45,542 nucleotides of DNA from Burkholderiales bacterium (GCA_947372465.1 CANBTT010000018.1:1-45542), one strand, 5' to 3'; counted from the first letter of the stretch, positions 1 to 10,513 are shown. The notes: generated from the letters alone by a model not told the origin. A program made the numbers and translations.

Positions 1-375
1 CATGCAAAAATTGTGGGCGGCTCGACCATCACACAGCAATTGGCCAAAAATTTATTTTTATCCGGTGAGCGGACCTTTCTTCGAAAGGCGCAAGAGTTTT
101 TGATCACCGTGTACTTGGAAACGTGCTTGTCCAAAAAACGCATTCTGGAGATTTACCTCAACAGTGTTGAGTGGGGCGAAGGGGTGTTTGGTGCTGAGGC
201 GGCGGCAAGACATTACTTCTCTACGTCCGCCAAGTCCTTGAGCAGCGCACAAGCGGCCCGACTTGCCGTCATGCTGCCAAGACCGAAGTATTTTGAGAAA
301 CTGCCCGCCTCCACCTACTTGGCCACACGCGCTGAGTTGATCGAACAACGCATGCCTGGCGCGGTGTTGCCATGA
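1..375 (+). CDS. mtgA: Monofunctional peptidoglycan glycosyltransferase MtgA, 3' part only
   Basis: The frame is open from the first base of the window, so the 5' half lies outside; 124 codons are visible. The product polymerises lipid II into glycan strands at the periplasmic face of the inner membrane (GT51 family). Visible hallmarks are [14 protein letters not shown] near the start, which is a conserved GT51 motif, followed by [13 protein letters not shown] and [10 protein letters not shown], both typical of MtgA and the GT domain of class A PBPs. The protein ends soon after the GT domain with no transpeptidase domain, which supports the monofunctional enzyme rather than PBP1. The E. coli enzyme is about 242 residues, so roughly half is missing. 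The stop TGA at 373-375 overlaps the ruvC start as ATGA, implying translational coupling. The N-terminal membrane anchor and the catalytic glutamate region cannot be checked here. Confidence 0.93.
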   Translation, partial: HAKIVGGSTITQQLAKNLFLSGERTFLRKAQEFLITVYLETCLSKKRILEIYLNSVEWGEGVFGAEAAARHYFSTSAKSLSSAQAARLAVMLPRPKYFEKLPASTYLATRAELIEQRMPGAVLP

Positions 376-920
376 GGATCCTTGGCATCGATCCCGGCCT
401 CCAACACTGCGGCTTTGGTGTGGTTGAAGCCCTGGGTCAAGAGTTGCATTATGTGGCAAGTGGCACCATCAAGACCACCCATTTGGACAAGGGGGACTTG
501 CCCAAAAGAATTCAAACGATTTTTGAAGGGGTGTGTGAGGTGAGCGACCGCTATCAACCCACAGAGAGCGCCATCGAGATCGTGTTTGTGAACTTGAATC
601 CTCAGTCAAGTCTGCTCTTGGGCCAAGCGAGGGGCGCGTGCCTGAGCGCTTTGGTCTCGCGCCACTTGCCAGTGGCCGAGTACACCGCCCTTCAAATGAA
701 AAAAGCTGTGGGCGGTCATGGTCGCGCGCAAAAGGCCCAAATCCAAGAGATGGTGCAGCGCTTGCTTCGATTATCAAAACCCGCGGGCTTTGATGCGTCC
801 GACGCCTTGGGGCTGGCGATCACCCATGCACAAGTGGCTTGGATTCAAAACAAACTGGCCAGCAGCACGTCTTTGATCAAATCCAACACCGGGCGAATGA
901 AGGACGGACGTTCACGCTAG
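372..920 (+). CDS. ruvC: Crossover junction endodeoxyribonuclease RuvC
   Basis: Holliday-junction resolvase that nicks symmetric strands of four-way junctions delivered by RuvAB in recombinational repair. The 182-residue length is normal for the family. The protein begins [16 protein letters not shown], and the four acidic residues expected for the RNase H-like metal site are present: Asp7, Glu69 (in SAIEIVF), Asp141 and Asp144 (in [10 protein letters not shown]). The GQARGA segment at about 84-89 and GHGRAQK at about 115-121 also match RuvC. The start ATG overlaps the mtgA stop by four bases. ruvA and ruvB are not in the window; in many betaproteobacteria ruvC sits near them, so the coupling with mtgA is worth noting. 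The gene converges on lpxC with 32 bases between the stops. No terminator was recognised there. Confidence 0.97.
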   Translation: MRILGIDPGLQHCGFGVVEALGQELHYVASGTIKTTHLDKGDLPKRIQTIFEGVCEVSDRYQPTESAIEIVFVNLNPQSSLLLGQARGACLSALVSRHLPVAEYTALQMKKAVGGHGRAQKAQIQEMVQRLLRLSKPAGFDASDALGLAITHAQVAWIQNKLASSTSLIKSNTGRMKDGRSR

Positions 921-952
921 CGCTTGCCTGCACTCGCATGCGCCAACTCTCG

Positions 953-1876
953 CTACCAAGCGGGGGCCAACTCTCTTAAGCCCTTGGGCGCATCTGTTTC
1001 GCGCTCAAAGGTGACTGTCTCATAAGCATCGGCATTGGAGAGCAACTCTCTGAGGAGGCGGTTGTTCATGGCATGGCCCGATCTGAAGGCACTGTAGGCG
1101 GCAATCAAGGGCAGGCCCAAAACGTAGAGGTCACCCATTGCATCCAAGATCTTGTGCTTGACAAACTCATCGTCGTAGCGAAGACCTTCGCTGTTCAAGA
1201 CCCGGTAGTCGTCCATCACAATGGCGTTGTCCAAACCACCGCCAAGCGCCAAGCCATTGGCGCGCATCATCTCCACGTCCTTTGTAAAGCCAAAGGTTCT
1301 GGCCCGCGCAATGTCTTTGCTGTAGCGACCTGAGGCCATGTCAAACGCCACCCTTTGGCCCGTGGAATCCACAGCGGGGTGCTGAAAATCGATCTCAAAA
1401 CTGAGCTTGAAGCCCTCAAAAGGGGTCAATTTGGCCCACTTGAGTTTGTCACCAGACCCTTCTGAAACCACCACCTCTCTCAAGACCCGAATCATTCTCT
1501 TGGGGGCGTTTTGCAACTCAATGCCCGCACTTTGGAGCAAGAACACAAAGGAGGCCGCAGAGCCATCCAAAATGGGCACCTCTTCGGCATTGATGTCAAT
1601 GTACAAATTGTCAATCCCAAGCCCCGAGCACGCTGACATCAAGTGCTCGATGGTGTGCACTTTGGCACCCCCATTGGAAATGGTTGAAGCAAGCCGTGTA
1701 TCGGTCACAGCCACTGCATTGACTGCAATGTCCACAGCTTGAGGCAAATCCACCCGCCTGAACACAATGCCTGTGTTGGGTTGTGCGGGACGCAAAACCA
1801 ATTCCACACGCTGACCGCTGTGTAGACCAACGCCTACAGCACGGGTCATTGAACGAAGGGTTCTTTGTTTGAGCAT
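953..1876 (-). CDS. lpxC: UDP-3-O-acyl-N-acetylglucosamine deacetylase LpxC
   Basis: Zinc amidase catalysing the first committed step of lipid A synthesis in the cytoplasm. It is 307 residues, close to the E. coli enzyme (305). The start MLKQRTLRS matches the family. Zinc and catalytic residues are visible: Glu77-His78 in [10 protein letters not shown], His241 and Asp245 in [11 protein letters not shown], and His268 in [16 protein letters not shown] at 104-110 is a further LpxC signature. It lies downstream of ftsZ on the same strand, as in E. coli, but 160 bases away and behind a strong terminator-like hairpin (1947-1976). It therefore probably has its own promoter or depends on read-through. 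Nothing unusual is seen in the protein. Confidence 0.98.
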   Translation of the reverse strand: MLKQRTLRSMTRAVGVGLHSGQRVELVLRPAQPNTGIVFRRVDLPQAVDIAVNAVAVTDTRLASTISNGGAKVHTIEHLMSACSGLGIDNLYIDINAEEVPILDGSAASFVFLLQSAGIELQNAPKRMIRVLREVVVSEGSGDKLKWAKLTPFEGFKLSFEIDFQHPAVDSTGQRVAFDMASGRYSKDIARARTFGFTKDVEMMRANGLALGGGLDNAIVMDDYRVLNSEGLRYDDEFVKHKILDAMGDLYVLGLPLIAAYSAFRSGHAMNNRLLRELLSNADAYETVTFERETDAPKGLRELAPAW

Positions 1877-1946
1877 GCACCTATTTTAACGCCACACCAA
1901 GAATTCAGGGTGCGTCAGATCATTTTTGTATTGGTATTTTTCAAAC

Positions 1947-1976
1947 AAAAAAAGCCATCTTGCGATGACTTTTTTT
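1947..1976 (-). terminator. Intrinsic terminator between ftsZ and lpxC
   Basis: On the minus strand this reads A7, a 6-bp stem GTCATC/GATGGC (one G-U pair) closed by a GCAA tetraloop, then T7. It is a compact Rho-independent terminator just downstream of ftsZ. On the plus strand the same stem has a C-A mismatch, so it fits the ftsZ direction better. It would end or attenuate the dcw transcript before lpxC. Confidence 0.8.
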
Positions 1977-1980
1977 ACTT

Positions 1981-2013
1981 GCACCCCAAGCAAGGCCTGC
2001 TCACTTGGGGTGC
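1981..2013 (-). other. Perfect 10-bp inverted repeat downstream of ftsZ
   Basis: Positions 1981-1990 and 2004-2013 are a perfect inverted repeat (GCACCCCAAG/CTTGGGGTGC) with a 13-base loop. It lies between the ftsZ stop and the terminator at 1947-1976. It lacks its own T-tract and may act as a 3' stabilising stem or as the first part of a double terminator. Confidence 0.6.
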
Positions 2014-2036
2014 CTCCAAAGGATCTCAAAAGGATC

Positions 2037-3407
2037 TCAATCCGCTTGCTTTCTCAAGAAGGCAGGAATTTCATAGTCGTCCATGCCCCCAGAGGCCAGG
2101 GCATCCACCTTGGCGGCCGCTTGCACGCGATTGGTTCTCCAAACACTGGGCACCGCCATGTCCGTGTAGTTGGGCTGCGCTGCACGACTTGGTGCAGGGG
2201 CGGCCTTGGCTTCCTGAGCTGAGGGCGCAGAAAGCATCGAGGCAACACTGACCGGTGCGCTTTCTTCAATGAAGGGGTTCACTGGCATGGAGGGCAAGCC
2301 TTCGCTGGCAGGCGCACCAAAGGGCGAGGGCAAAATCGCAGGGGGCTGACTCGACACGGGGTTGTTGTAGGTCGAGGCATTGACCTGGAGAGGCACACCA
2401 TCCGTTCCCGTGCGAATGACTTGGAAGGGCATGGCTTGACGCTTGCCAGGCGAGGACAAGCCAGTGGCCACCACGGTCACGCGAATCTCGTCGCCCAGTT
2501 CTTCGTCGTAAGCAGTGCCATAAATCACGTGCGCATCGCTGGATGCAAACTTACAAATGGTGCTCATCGCTTCTCTGGACTCAGAGAGTTTGAGTCCACC
2601 TTTGGCGGCCGTCACCAAGACCAACACGCCTTTGGCGCCGCTCATGTCGATGCCTTCAAGCAAGGGGCAAGCCACGGCTTGCTCTGCTGCAATGCGCGCA
2701 CGCTCAGGGCCACTGGCCTTGGCCGTTCCCATCATCGCTTTGCCTTGCTCGCTCATCACGGTTCTCACGTCTTCAAAGTCAACGTTCACCAAAGCCTCAA
2801 CGTTGATGATCTCAGCAATGCCGCCCACTGAGTTTCTGAGCACATCGTTGGCATACGCAAAGGCTTCGTCTTGGCTGATGTCGTCACCAAAGACTTGGAG
2901 CAGTTTTTCATTGAGCACCACAATCAGGGAGTCCACGTTTTCTTCTAGCTCCGTGAGACCCGACTCCGCGTGCGTCATGCGTCGACCACCCTCCCAGTCA
3001 AACGGTTTGGTGACCACGCCGACGGTCAAGATGCCCATCTCTCGGGCCACGCGGGCCACCACTGGCGCAGCACCCGTGCCGGTTCCGCCACCCATGCCGG
3101 CCGTGATGAAGAGCATGTTGCAGCCCTCCAAAACTTCGCGAATTTCTTGCACCGCCATCTCGGCCGCCTCACGACCGCGCTCGGGCTTGCTGCCCGCCCC
3201 CAGGCCCGACTGGCCCAACTGAATCACACGGTGAGCAGAACTCGTTCTCAGTGCCTGAGCATCCGTGTTGGCACAGACAAACTCGACGCCTTTGACGCCG
3301 CTTTTGATCATGTGCTCCACCGCGTTGCCGCCCCCTCCACCGACACCAATCACCTTGATTTGTGTGCCTGCGTTGAAACCTTCAACTTCAATCATTTCGA
3401 TACTCAT
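2037..3407 (-). CDS. ftsZ: Cell division GTPase FtsZ
   Basis: Tubulin-like GTPase that polymerises into the Z ring on the cytoplasmic side and recruits the divisome. The tubulin signature GGGTGTG is at 106-112, with nucleotide-binding GVGGGGGNAV near residue 21-30 and NVDFEDV around 213. A Pro/Ala/Ser-rich linker leads to the conserved FtsA/ZipA-binding tail, whose last 14 residues are DDYEIPAFLRKQAD. The start chosen is the ATG at 3407, giving 456 residues. GGGAGAGAG lies just upstream, and the next in-frame ATG (3422) would put that ribosome-binding site inside the coding region. The length is larger than E. coli FtsZ (383) because of the long linker, which is common in Burkholderiales. ftsA lies 272 bases upstream. 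Confidence 0.98.
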   Translation of the reverse strand: MSIEMIEVEGFNAGTQIKVIGVGGGGGNAVEHMIKSGVKGVEFVCANTDAQALRTSSAHRVIQLGQSGLGAGSKPERGREAAEMAVQEIREVLEGCNMLFITAGMGGGTGTGAAPVVARVAREMGILTVGVVTKPFDWEGGRRMTHAESGLTELEENVDSLIVVLNEKLLQVFGDDISQDEAFAYANDVLRNSVGGIAEIINVEALVNVDFEDVRTVMSEQGKAMMGTAKASGPERARIAAEQAVACPLLEGIDMSGAKGVLVLVTAAKGGLKLSESREAMSTICKFASSDAHVIYGTAYDEELGDEIRVTVVATGLSSPGKRQAMPFQVIRTGTDGVPLQVNASTYNNPVSSQPPAILPSPFGAPASEGLPSMPVNPFIEESAPVSVASMLSAPSAQEAKAAPAPSRAAQPNYTDMAVPSVWRTNRVQAAAKVDALASGGMDDYEIPAFLRKQAD

Positions 3408-3679
3408 AACTCTCTCTCCCATTTTTTAATCTTAATCTGCAGTTGCCTGAAATTGCTTGAATTTTTTATCTCGAACTTTTTCTTGTTGGTGTTCTTCACA
3501 TTTTTTCTTCTTCTATCCGCTCCCACCTCTGAATGCTTGATTGAATGTCGTTTGCGTGGGGGCGACTTGCGGCACTCTCGGCACACCCGGGCCACGCCAT
3601 CGCCATCGCTCCCTTTGACGCAAATGCCCGCCAAAAACAACAGGCCCCCATGAATTGAAATCGAGTTGAACCCTGTTCA

Positions 3680-4909
3680 TCAAAAGTTTCCTACAAACCA
3701 ATCTTTGACATAACTGAAGGCGGTTTTAACAGAGCCACTTTTTTGTGCCACTTTAAAACCTCTCAAGCGACCCATGCGCGCCTCCTCCAACAAACCCATG
3801 ACGGTTGCGGCTCTGGGCTGGGAGACCATGTCGGCCAAGGCGCCCGAGTAATTGGGCACCCCGCGGCGAACGGGCTTCAAGAAAATATCCTCCCCAAGCT
3901 CCACCATGCCAGGCATCAATGCGCTGCCCCCCGTGATCACGATGCCCGAGGACAGCACCTCCTCAAATCCCGAGTCCCGAATGACTTGCTGCACCAAGGC
4001 AAAAATCTCCTCCACACGCGGCTCAATGACGCCGGCCAAGGCTTGACGAGAAAGCATGCGAGGGCCCCGGTCGCCAAGACCGGGCACCTCCACTTGTACT
4101 TCCGGGTCGGCCAGCAGCTGTTTGGCATACCCAGACTCCACCTTGATCTCCTCGGCGTCCTTGGTGGGTGTTCGAAGCGCCATGGCAATGTCGCTCGTGA
4201 TCAAATCTCCTGCGATGGGGATCACCGCCGTGTGGCGAATCGCCCCTCCCGTGAAGATCGCCACATCGGTCGTGCCCGCACCAATGTCCACCAAGGCAAC
4301 GCCCAGTTCTTTTTCATCGGGGGTCAACACCGAGCGACTAGACGCCAAAGGGTTGAGCATCAACATGTCCACATCCAGGCCACAACGCCTCACGCACTTC
4401 ATGATGTTTTCAGCGGCACTTTGTGCACCCGTCACGATGTGCACCTTCGCCTCCAAGCGAATGCCGCTCATCCCAATGGGCTCTTTCACATCTTGTCCAT
4501 CGATCACAAACTCTTGAGGCTCGACGAGCAAGAGCCGTTGATCGGTGGAGATGTTGATGGCCTTGGCCGTTTCAACCACGCGCGCCACATCGGGCGCGGT
4601 GACCTCTCGGTCCTTCACCGCCACCATGCCGCTTGAATTGATCCCTCGGATGTGGCTGCCCGTGATGCCGGTGTACACCCGTGTGATTTTGCAGTCGGCC
4701 ATCAATTCGGCCTCCTTCAACGCTTGTTGGATGCTTTGAACCGTGGCGTCAATGTTCACCACCACGCCTCTTTTAAGGCCACTGCTGTGGGAGACGCCAA
4801 GGCCAGCGATCTTCAGCTCCCCGCCGTTCAACACCTCGGCCACCACCACCATCACTTTGCTCGTGCCGATGTCCAGTCCAATCACCAAATCTTTGTATTC
4901 TTTTGCCAT
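3680..4909 (-). CDS. ftsA: Cell division protein FtsA
   Basis: Actin-like ATPase that tethers FtsZ to the inner membrane and links it to later divisome proteins. It is 409 residues, near the E. coli length (420). ATP-binding motifs are visible: GLDIGTSKV at about 11-19 (phosphate 1) and VDIGAGTTDVAIF around 207-219 (phosphate 2), plus ITGGSALMPG near 330 (adenosine motif). The last residues, YVKDWFVGNF, form the amphipathic membrane-targeting helix expected at the C terminus. It follows ftsQ by 13 bases and is followed by a 272-base gap before ftsZ. That gap (3408-3679) is T-rich next to ftsZ and may hold an ftsZ promoter, but I could not identify a convincing -10/-35 pair. Confidence 0.98.
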   Translation of the reverse strand: MAKEYKDLVIGLDIGTSKVMVVVAEVLNGGELKIAGLGVSHSSGLKRGVVVNIDATVQSIQQALKEAELMADCKITRVYTGITGSHIRGINSSGMVAVKDREVTAPDVARVVETAKAINISTDQRLLLVEPQEFVIDGQDVKEPIGMSGIRLEAKVHIVTGAQSAAENIMKCVRRCGLDVDMLMLNPLASSRSVLTPDEKELGVALVDIGAGTTDVAIFTGGAIRHTAVIPIAGDLITSDIAMALRTPTKDAEEIKVESGYAKQLLADPEVQVEVPGLGDRGPRMLSRQALAGVIEPRVEEIFALVQQVIRDSGFEEVLSSGIVITGGSALMPGMVELGEDIFLKPVRRGVPNYSGALADMVSQPRAATVMGLLEEARMGRLRGFKVAQKSGSVKTAFSYVKDWFVGNF

Positions 4910-4922
4910 AAAGACCTCGGCC

Positions 4923-5735
4923 TTACCTCTTGATCGTTTGTAAATCCACGGTGCTCAAGCCCCTCATTCTTAGGGCGTAACCATGATCGTGGCGTAAATC
5001 TGCTGACTCCAATGCGCTGACTTTCTTTTCATAGCGAGCGCTCACTTGCGCCAGCGTCAAGGTGAACATCTTCACCCGGTTCAAAATTTCTTCACTGCTG
5101 CCTCTGCCCATCTCCACCACACTTGCATTGGCCAACTTGGCCCTCCAACTGCCTCTGGCGGTCAACTCCAGCGCTTGAACCGACAGGCCCATGCGCTTGA
5201 ACTCTGGCTCAATCAGGGTGTACACCTCCAACACCTGTGTGGACTGGTTGTCTGGACCACTGAGTTTGGGCAAGTGTTCTTCTTCAATCTCTCCCCAATT
5301 GGCATCAAACACTTCGCCTTGTTTGTTCAGCAAGCGGCTCTGCGACTCGTCGCCCCAATAGGCGACGGGTTGATGCTCTTCAAGCTTGACCCTCAAACGG
5401 TTGGGAAACTCACGCTCCACGACAGCTCGCCTGACCCACGGCACCGTTTCAAATATTTTTTGCGTTTTTTGCAAATCGAAGGTGAAGAAATCCCCCCTCA
5501 ACTGAGGGGTCACATTGGCACGAATGGTCACCTCATTGTTGTGCTCGACTTGCCCCACCAAAGTGATCCCTGCAATGGCGAACAAGGGCAAGCGGATCAA
5601 CCACCACACCGCGCCACACAGCACAATCACACTCAAAAGCGCCATGAGCAAGCGACTGAACTGCTGCATCATTCGAATATCGAGCGGCAAGGGCTCGGGC
5701 TTGACCTCGCGCCTGGGTCGAACATGTCGGGTCAT
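4923..5735 (-). CDS. ftsQ: Cell division protein FtsQ
   Basis: Bitopic inner-membrane divisome protein that, with FtsL and FtsB, bridges early and late division proteins. It is 270 residues. A basic cytoplasmic N terminus ([15 protein letters not shown]) precedes one membrane segment at about 29-48 (LLMALLSVIVLCGAVWWLI). A periplasmic POTRA domain follows (LFAIAGITLVGQVEHNN…), with conserved VPWVRRAVVEREFPNRLRV and the LEEHQPVAYWG segment. The ATG overlaps the ddl stop as ATGA. Its place between ddl and ftsA is the standard dcw order. ftsB is not in this window, as usual. Confidence 0.97.
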   Translation of the reverse strand: MTRHVRPRREVKPEPLPLDIRMMQQFSRLLMALLSVIVLCGAVWWLIRLPLFAIAGITLVGQVEHNNEVTIRANVTPQLRGDFFTFDLQKTQKIFETVPWVRRAVVEREFPNRLRVKLEEHQPVAYWGDESQSRLLNKQGEVFDANWGEIEEEHLPKLSGPDNQSTQVLEVYTLIEPEFKRMGLSVQALELTARGSWRAKLANASVVEMGRGSSEEILNRVKMFTLTLAQVSARYEKKVSALESADLRHDHGYALRMRGLSTVDLQTIKR

Positions 5736-6748
5736 GCGCCCACCCCCACTTTGTGTTCAATGGGCCGACTCGACTCACCCCAGGGTTGGGTCAAGGTGGC
5801 GCTCTTCAAAATTTCAAGACACAGGTCCTCGTAAGCCACCCCACTGGCCTTGGCCGACATCGGCACCAATGAGTGTGAGGTCATCCCGGGAGAGGTGTTC
5901 ATCTCCAGCAAATAGGGCTCGAGTGTGAGCTGGTCCAAGATCAAATCCACACGCCCCCAGCCCCTGCAGCCCAAGGCTCTGTAGGCCTTGAGTGACAAGG
6001 CTTGCACACGCTCATCCAAGTCGATGTGCAAGCCACTTGGGCAATGGTATTGAACCAGATCGGTGAAGTACTTGTTTTGGTAATCGTAGGCGCCCTCGGG
6101 CGCTTGGATGCGCACCACGGGCAAGGCTTTCGCCGCATGGCCTTCACCAAGAATGGGGCAGGTCAACTCTTGTCCGACAATGAAGCGCTCACACAAAATT
6201 TCTCTGTCGTATTGTTTGGCAATGCTCACAGCCTTCTCAAAGGAGGCCAAATCGGTGACCTTGCTCACACCGATGGAAGACCCCTCATGGGGCGGCTTGA
6301 CCATCAAGGGGTAGCCCATCCGCTTGGCCACAGCGCTCAAGCTCTCCAAACTCAGATCGTCCGCGCTCAAGACCTCAAACTCTGCTGTTCGAAGTTGGTG
6401 ACTCAACCAAATGCGTTTCGTGGCCACTTTGTCCATCGCCAAGGCCGAGGACATGACCCCAGAGCCCGTGTAGGGAATGCCGAGCAATTCAAGCGCCCCT
6501 TGAACAGTGCCGTCCTCTCCATAGCGCCCGTGCAAAGAGATGAAGGCGTGGGTGTAGTGCTCATCCACCAAGGCTTGCAAAGCTCGCTTGGCTGGATCGA
6601 AGGCCAAGGCATTGACGCCTTTTTGTTGCAAGGCGTTGAGCACGCCCGTGCCTGAAAGCATGGAGATGTCTCGCTCCATGGAGCGCCCACCCATGAGAAC
6701 CGCCACCTTGGCGCTTGTGATGTCAAAAGGAGGTGTCACCGCGCTCAT
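5732..6748 (-). CDS. ddl: D-alanine--D-alanine ligase
   Basis: ATP-grasp ligase that makes the D-Ala-D-Ala dipeptide used by MurF. It is 338 residues, slightly longer than E. coli DdlB (306) because of the N terminus and a short acidic tail. Visible motifs are [16 protein letters not shown] near the N terminus, [21 protein letters not shown], the ATP-grasp segment [16 protein letters not shown], and the metal-binding end [15 protein letters not shown]. Position between murC and ftsQ identifies it as the ddlB-type copy. Both ends overlap neighbours by four bases (ATGA). No second ddl is seen. Confidence 0.97.
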   Translation of the reverse strand: MSAVTPPFDITSAKVAVLMGGRSMERDISMLSGTGVLNALQQKGVNALAFDPAKRALQALVDEHYTHAFISLHGRYGEDGTVQGALELLGIPYTGSGVMSSALAMDKVATKRIWLSHQLRTAEFEVLSADDLSLESLSAVAKRMGYPLMVKPPHEGSSIGVSKVTDLASFEKAVSIAKQYDREILCERFIVGQELTCPILGEGHAAKALPVVRIQAPEGAYDYQNKYFTDLVQYHCPSGLHIDLDERVQALSLKAYRALGCRGWGRVDLILDQLTLEPYLLEMNTSPGMTSHSLVPMSAKASGVAYEDLCLEILKSATLTQPWGESSRPIEHKVGVGA

Positions 6749-8154
6749 GCTGCCACTCCTTGTACTGATTCAATGACTCTCAAAGGCACTTGTCCTATCG
6801 ACCCCGCTCCCATGCACATCACCACATCTCCCGCTTTTGCATCCTTTGCAATTTGCTTGACCACATCGTCCAAGTGTTCTGCAAAGACCACGTTTTCAAA
6901 ACCTGCAACTCGCAAGCCCCTCACCAAGGCTTTGGCATCGGCCGCCACAATGGGTTTTTCTCCAGCGGCGTAGACCTGCGTCAAAATGACCATGTCGGCC
7001 AACTGCAAGACCCTCACGAAGTCCTCAAAACAGTCCCGCGTTCTGGTGTAGCGGTGGGGCTGAAATGCCACGACCAATCGCCGCCCAGGATAAGCGCCTC
7101 TGGCCGCCTCAATGGTCACCAACAGTTCTGCCGGGTGGTGCCCATAGTCTTCAATCAAGGTGAACGCACCTCCCTCCTTGGCGCTCACTTGCCCATGGTG
7201 CTGAAAGCGCCTTCCAACACCCTTGAATTGCTCGAGTGCTTCCAACACCGCTTGGTCTGGCACACCCAACTCAACCGCCACCGCGATCGCGGCCAGGGCA
7301 TTTCGAACATTGTGCAGTCCCGGCAAATTGAGCACCACTTGCAACTCAGGCAGTGTGCTGCCGTTGGCCCTTGAGACCTTGAAGTGCATTTGAGCACCCC
7401 GTGCTTGGATATCAAATGCACGGATTTGAGCCCCTTTTGACAAACCAAAGCTTGTGATGGGACGACTGACTTGCGAGAGGATGGACTGAATGGCCTCATC
7501 GTCCACACACAAAATGGCCGCCCCATAGAAAGGCATGCGATGCAAAAATTCGACAAATGCGGCCTTCAGGCGTTCAAAATCATGCCCATAGGTCTCCATG
7601 TGGTCTTCATCAATGTTGGTCACCACAGACATGGTGGGCAACAAATTCAAAAAGGAGGCGTCCGATTCATCGGCTTCCACCACAATGAAATCCCCCGCAC
7701 CCAGCTTTGCGTTGGTCCCAGCGCTGTTGAGCCGCCCCCCAATCACAAAGGTCGGATCCATCCCTGCATGGGCCAAGACACTGGCCACCAAACTCGTTGT
7801 GGTGGTCTTGCCGTGTGTGCCAGCGATGGCAATGCCTTGCTTAAAGCGCATGAGTTCAGCCAGCATCACCGCCCTTGGGACCACGGGGATCAGCAAACGA
7901 TGGGCCTCCACCACTTCCGGGTTGTCCGCTTTCACCGCTGTTGAAGTGACCACCGCATCGGCGCCTGCAATGTTTTTGGCATCGTGACCCACTTGGGTTG
8001 CAATCCCTAGGCCCTGGAGTCTTTTGAGCACCTGGGAGTCGGAGAGGTCTGAGCCCGAGATCTCGTAGCCCAAATTCAACAGCACTTCCGCAATGCCGCT
8101 CATGCCTGCACCCCCGATGCCCACAAAGTGAATGTGTTGGATGGCGTGCTTCAT
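6745..8154 (-). CDS. murC: UDP-N-acetylmuramate--L-alanine ligase MurC
   Basis: Cytoplasmic Mur ligase adding L-Ala to UDP-MurNAc, the first amino acid of the stem peptide. It is 469 residues, normal for the family. The protein has an N-terminal UDP-binding Rossmann segment [17 protein letters not shown] at 9-25 and the ATP P-loop GTHGKTT at 112-118. The Mur ligase motif [14 protein letters not shown] and EDYGHHPAE near 340 follow. Its start overlaps the murG stop by four bases and its stop overlaps the ddl start. Nothing anomalous is seen. Confidence 0.98.
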   Translation of the reverse strand: MKHAIQHIHFVGIGGAGMSGIAEVLLNLGYEISGSDLSDSQVLKRLQGLGIATQVGHDAKNIAGADAVVTSTAVKADNPEVVEAHRLLIPVVPRAVMLAELMRFKQGIAIAGTHGKTTTTSLVASVLAHAGMDPTFVIGGRLNSAGTNAKLGAGDFIVVEADESDASFLNLLPTMSVVTNIDEDHMETYGHDFERLKAAFVEFLHRMPFYGAAILCVDDEAIQSILSQVSRPITSFGLSKGAQIRAFDIQARGAQMHFKVSRANGSTLPELQVVLNLPGLHNVRNALAAIAVAVELGVPDQAVLEALEQFKGVGRRFQHHGQVSAKEGGAFTLIEDYGHHPAELLVTIEAARGAYPGRRLVVAFQPHRYTRTRDCFEDFVRVLQLADMVILTQVYAAGEKPIVAADAKALVRGLRVAGFENVVFAEHLDDVVKQIAKDAKAGDVVMCMGAGSIGQVPLRVIESVQGVAA

Positions 8155-9230
8155 GCCTTGGGCTCCAATTGCATTTGGCAGACCTCACACAAGCGCTCTA
8201 CGGCCTGTGTGTTTTTGAGCGCATGTGCTTTGCTGGCCACCTCGCTCAAATGTTCACGCGTCAAGCCAAGAAGCCACTGCGACAACCACTCAGGCGTCAA
8301 ATCCTTTTGCTGACAGAGCCAAGCCGCTGATTGTTCAACCAAAAAATTCGCATTGGCCGTTTGGTGATCGTCCACCGCAAACGGGAAAGGCACCAAAAGA
8401 CTCGCCACGCCAATGGCGGTGATTTCTGTGACGGTGCTCGCTCCCGCTCTGGAGATGACCACATCCACCTCTGACAGCGCACTGGCCATGTCTTCAATGA
8501 AGGGCACGAGTTGCGCCTGCACACCCGCATCTTTGTAATGTCCTTGCAAGGCTTCAATCTGTTTGGCACCACTTTGATGGACCACCACGGGGCGCATGTC
8601 CTCGGGGATCAGCGCCAAGGCCTTGGGCACAAGCTCATTCAAGGCTTTGGCGCCAAGACTCCCACCCACCACCAGCACCTTGATCGCACCTTGCTTGGCC
8701 GCGTAACGCGCTTTGGGTGACGCAGCGCTTAAGAATGCTTGTCTCAAAGGGTTGCCAATCCATTGCCCGCCTTGAAGGGCATTGGGAAACGCTGTAAAGC
8801 ACAGTCGAGTGAGCTTGGACAAAAACACATTGGCCATGCCCGCCCTTGCATTTTGTTCATGCAAGACCAAAGGCACTCGACACAACACACTGGCCAAGCC
8901 ACCCGGCAAACTGATGTAGCCGCCAAAACCGAGGACCACTTGGGGACGCACGGCCCGAATGATTTGAATGCTGTGCACCAAGGCTTTGAGGACCGCAAAT
9001 GGGGCTGCGATCAGCCTGATCAAACCCTTGCCCCTGACCCCTTTGAAGTTCAAAGGATGGTAATCAAAACCGGCCTTGGGCACCCAATCGCTCTCCATGC
9101 TGGGCGCCTCACCACCGAGCCAATGCACGCGCCAGCCTTGCGCCTTCAAGCCCTGCGCGACGGCCAGGCCTGGAAAGATGTGACCCCCCGTTCCCCCGGC
9201 CATGATCAAGGCGTGTGCTGTGGCGCTCAT
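8151..9230 (-). CDS. murG: Lipid II synthase MurG (UDP-GlcNAc transferase)
   Basis: Peripheral inner-membrane GT28 glycosyltransferase that adds GlcNAc to lipid I to make lipid II. It is 359 residues, matching E. coli (355). The N-terminal glycine loop [10 protein letters not shown] is at 12-21. Further signatures are [46 protein letters not shown] and [16 protein letters not shown] (donor site), with [14 protein letters not shown] close behind. The start ATG overlaps the ftsW stop as ATGA, and its stop overlaps murC. The order ftsW-murG-murC is canonical. Confidence 0.98.
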   Translation of the reverse strand: MSATAHALIMAGGTGGHIFPGLAVAQGLKAQGWRVHWLGGEAPSMESDWVPKAGFDYHPLNFKGVRGKGLIRLIAAPFAVLKALVHSIQIIRAVRPQVVLGFGGYISLPGGLASVLCRVPLVLHEQNARAGMANVFLSKLTRLCFTAFPNALQGGQWIGNPLRQAFLSAASPKARYAAKQGAIKVLVVGGSLGAKALNELVPKALALIPEDMRPVVVHQSGAKQIEALQGHYKDAGVQAQLVPFIEDMASALSEVDVVISRAGASTVTEITAIGVASLLVPFPFAVDDHQTANANFLVEQSAAWLCQQKDLTPEWLSQWLLGLTREHLSEVASKAHALKNTQAVERLCEVCQMQLEPKA

Positions 9231-10513
9231 AGCCGCCCTCCATGCATCATGATTCGGTTTTCATAGTCCACCCGAAGCACCACGGCAATGGCCACGATGT
9301 TGACCAAGATGGCCGATCCGCCAAAACTCATGAGCGGCAGGGTCAAGCCCTTGGTGGGCAGTGCACCCAAGTTCACCCCCATGTTGATGAAGGATTGAAA
9401 ACCCATCCAGACGCCAACACCTTGGGCAAAAAGACCTGCAAAAATTTGATCCATGGCGATGGCTTGGCGACCAATGTACATGATGCGACGGGTCAACCAC
9501 ATGAACAAACCAATCACACACATCACACCGATGAAGCCGAACTCTTCACCGATCACGGCCAGCAAAAAGTCGGTGTGCGCTTCGGGCAACCAATGCAGCT
9601 TCTCCACACTGCCACCCAGTCCGACACCAAATATTTCTCCTCGCCCAATGGCGATCAAGGAGTGCGAGAGTTGATAGCCCTTGCCCATAGAGTACTTGTC
9701 GCTCCAAGGATCGAGGTAAGCAAAAATACGCTCACGCCGCCAGTCCGAGAAGAAAATGATCAAGGCAAACGCAAACACCAAAATGAGTGCGATCAAGAAG
9801 AACATCCTGGCATTGACGCCGCCCAAGAACAAAATCCCCATGGCAATGACTGCAATCACCATGAAGGCCCCCATGTCGGGCTCTGCAAGCAAGAGAGACC
9901 CCACCAAGCCAACGGCAATCGCCATGGGTGCAACGGAGGTAAAGAACTTCTCTTTGACGTCCATTTTTCTCACCATGTAATTGGACGCATAGAGCAAGAC
10001 GCCAAATTTGGCCAACTCGGACGGCTGAAAATTCATGACCCCAAGTGAGATCCACCGCCTCGCACCATTCACCCCCTTGCCGATGAAGGGGATCAGCACA
10101 GCGATCAAAAGCACCAAGGACACAATAAAGACCCAGGGTGCGACTCGCTCCCACGTCTCAAGTGGCACTTGAAACGCCATTACCGCAATCACCAATGCAA
10201 CCACCAAGGAGATGATGTGTCGCACCAAGAAATGGGTTTGTGAGTAATGCATAAATTTTGGATTGTCTGGCATCGCAATCGAGGCCGAGTACACCATCAC
10301 CAAGCCCCAAAGCATCAAGGCCAAGGTGACAAACACCAAAGGCTGATCAAAGGCACTGAAGCGAACCGGCATGGACGAGGTGGCCGTGAACTGAGTGCCG
10401 TGCACTCGCACGGGCAGCACATCTCCACGGCCCCAGTCGTCTTTGGACGCGCTTGTCGATTTGGGCGAAAACAGCCTTTGCCCAAGGCCTGCGAAAAGAG
10501 ATGCTGCACTCAT
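9227..10513 (-). CDS. ftsW: Lipid II polymerase / septal SEDS protein FtsW
   Basis: Multi-pass SEDS-family glycosyltransferase that polymerises lipid II at the septum with FtsI. It is 428 residues. A cytoplasmic N-terminal tail of about 55 residues precedes about ten hydrophobic segments starting with [20 protein letters not shown]. Conserved SEDS sequences include [43 protein letters not shown], and the C-terminal [17 protein letters not shown], which ends with the family's S/G-rich loop. It starts within the last bases of murD (4-base overlap) and ends overlapping murG. The partner ftsI is in the same cluster. Confidence 0.98.
   Translation of the reverse strand: MSAASLFAGLGQRLFSPKSTSASKDDWGRGDVLPVRVHGTQFTATSSMPVRFSAFDQPLVFVTLALMLWGLVMVYSASIAMPDNPKFMHYSQTHFLVRHIISLVVALVIAVMAFQVPLETWERVAPWVFIVSLVLLIAVLIPFIGKGVNGARRWISLGVMNFQPSELAKFGVLLYASNYMVRKMDVKEKFFTSVAPMAIAVGLVGSLLLAEPDMGAFMVIAVIAMGILFLGGVNARMFFLIALILVFAFALIIFFSDWRRERIFAYLDPWSDKYSMGKGYQLSHSLIAIGRGEIFGVGLGGSVEKLHWLPEAHTDFLLAVIGEEFGFIGVMCVIGLFMWLTRRIMYIGRQAIAMDQIFAGLFAQGVGVWMGFQSFINMGVNLGALPTKGLTLPLMSFGGSAILVNIVAIAVVLRVDYENRIMMHGGRL

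Noticed and set aside
3404..3640. 78-codon basic minus-strand open frame between ftsA and ftsZ
   Set aside because: It starts at TTG without a ribosome-binding site and has no family resemblance; the gap is more likely a leader for ftsZ.
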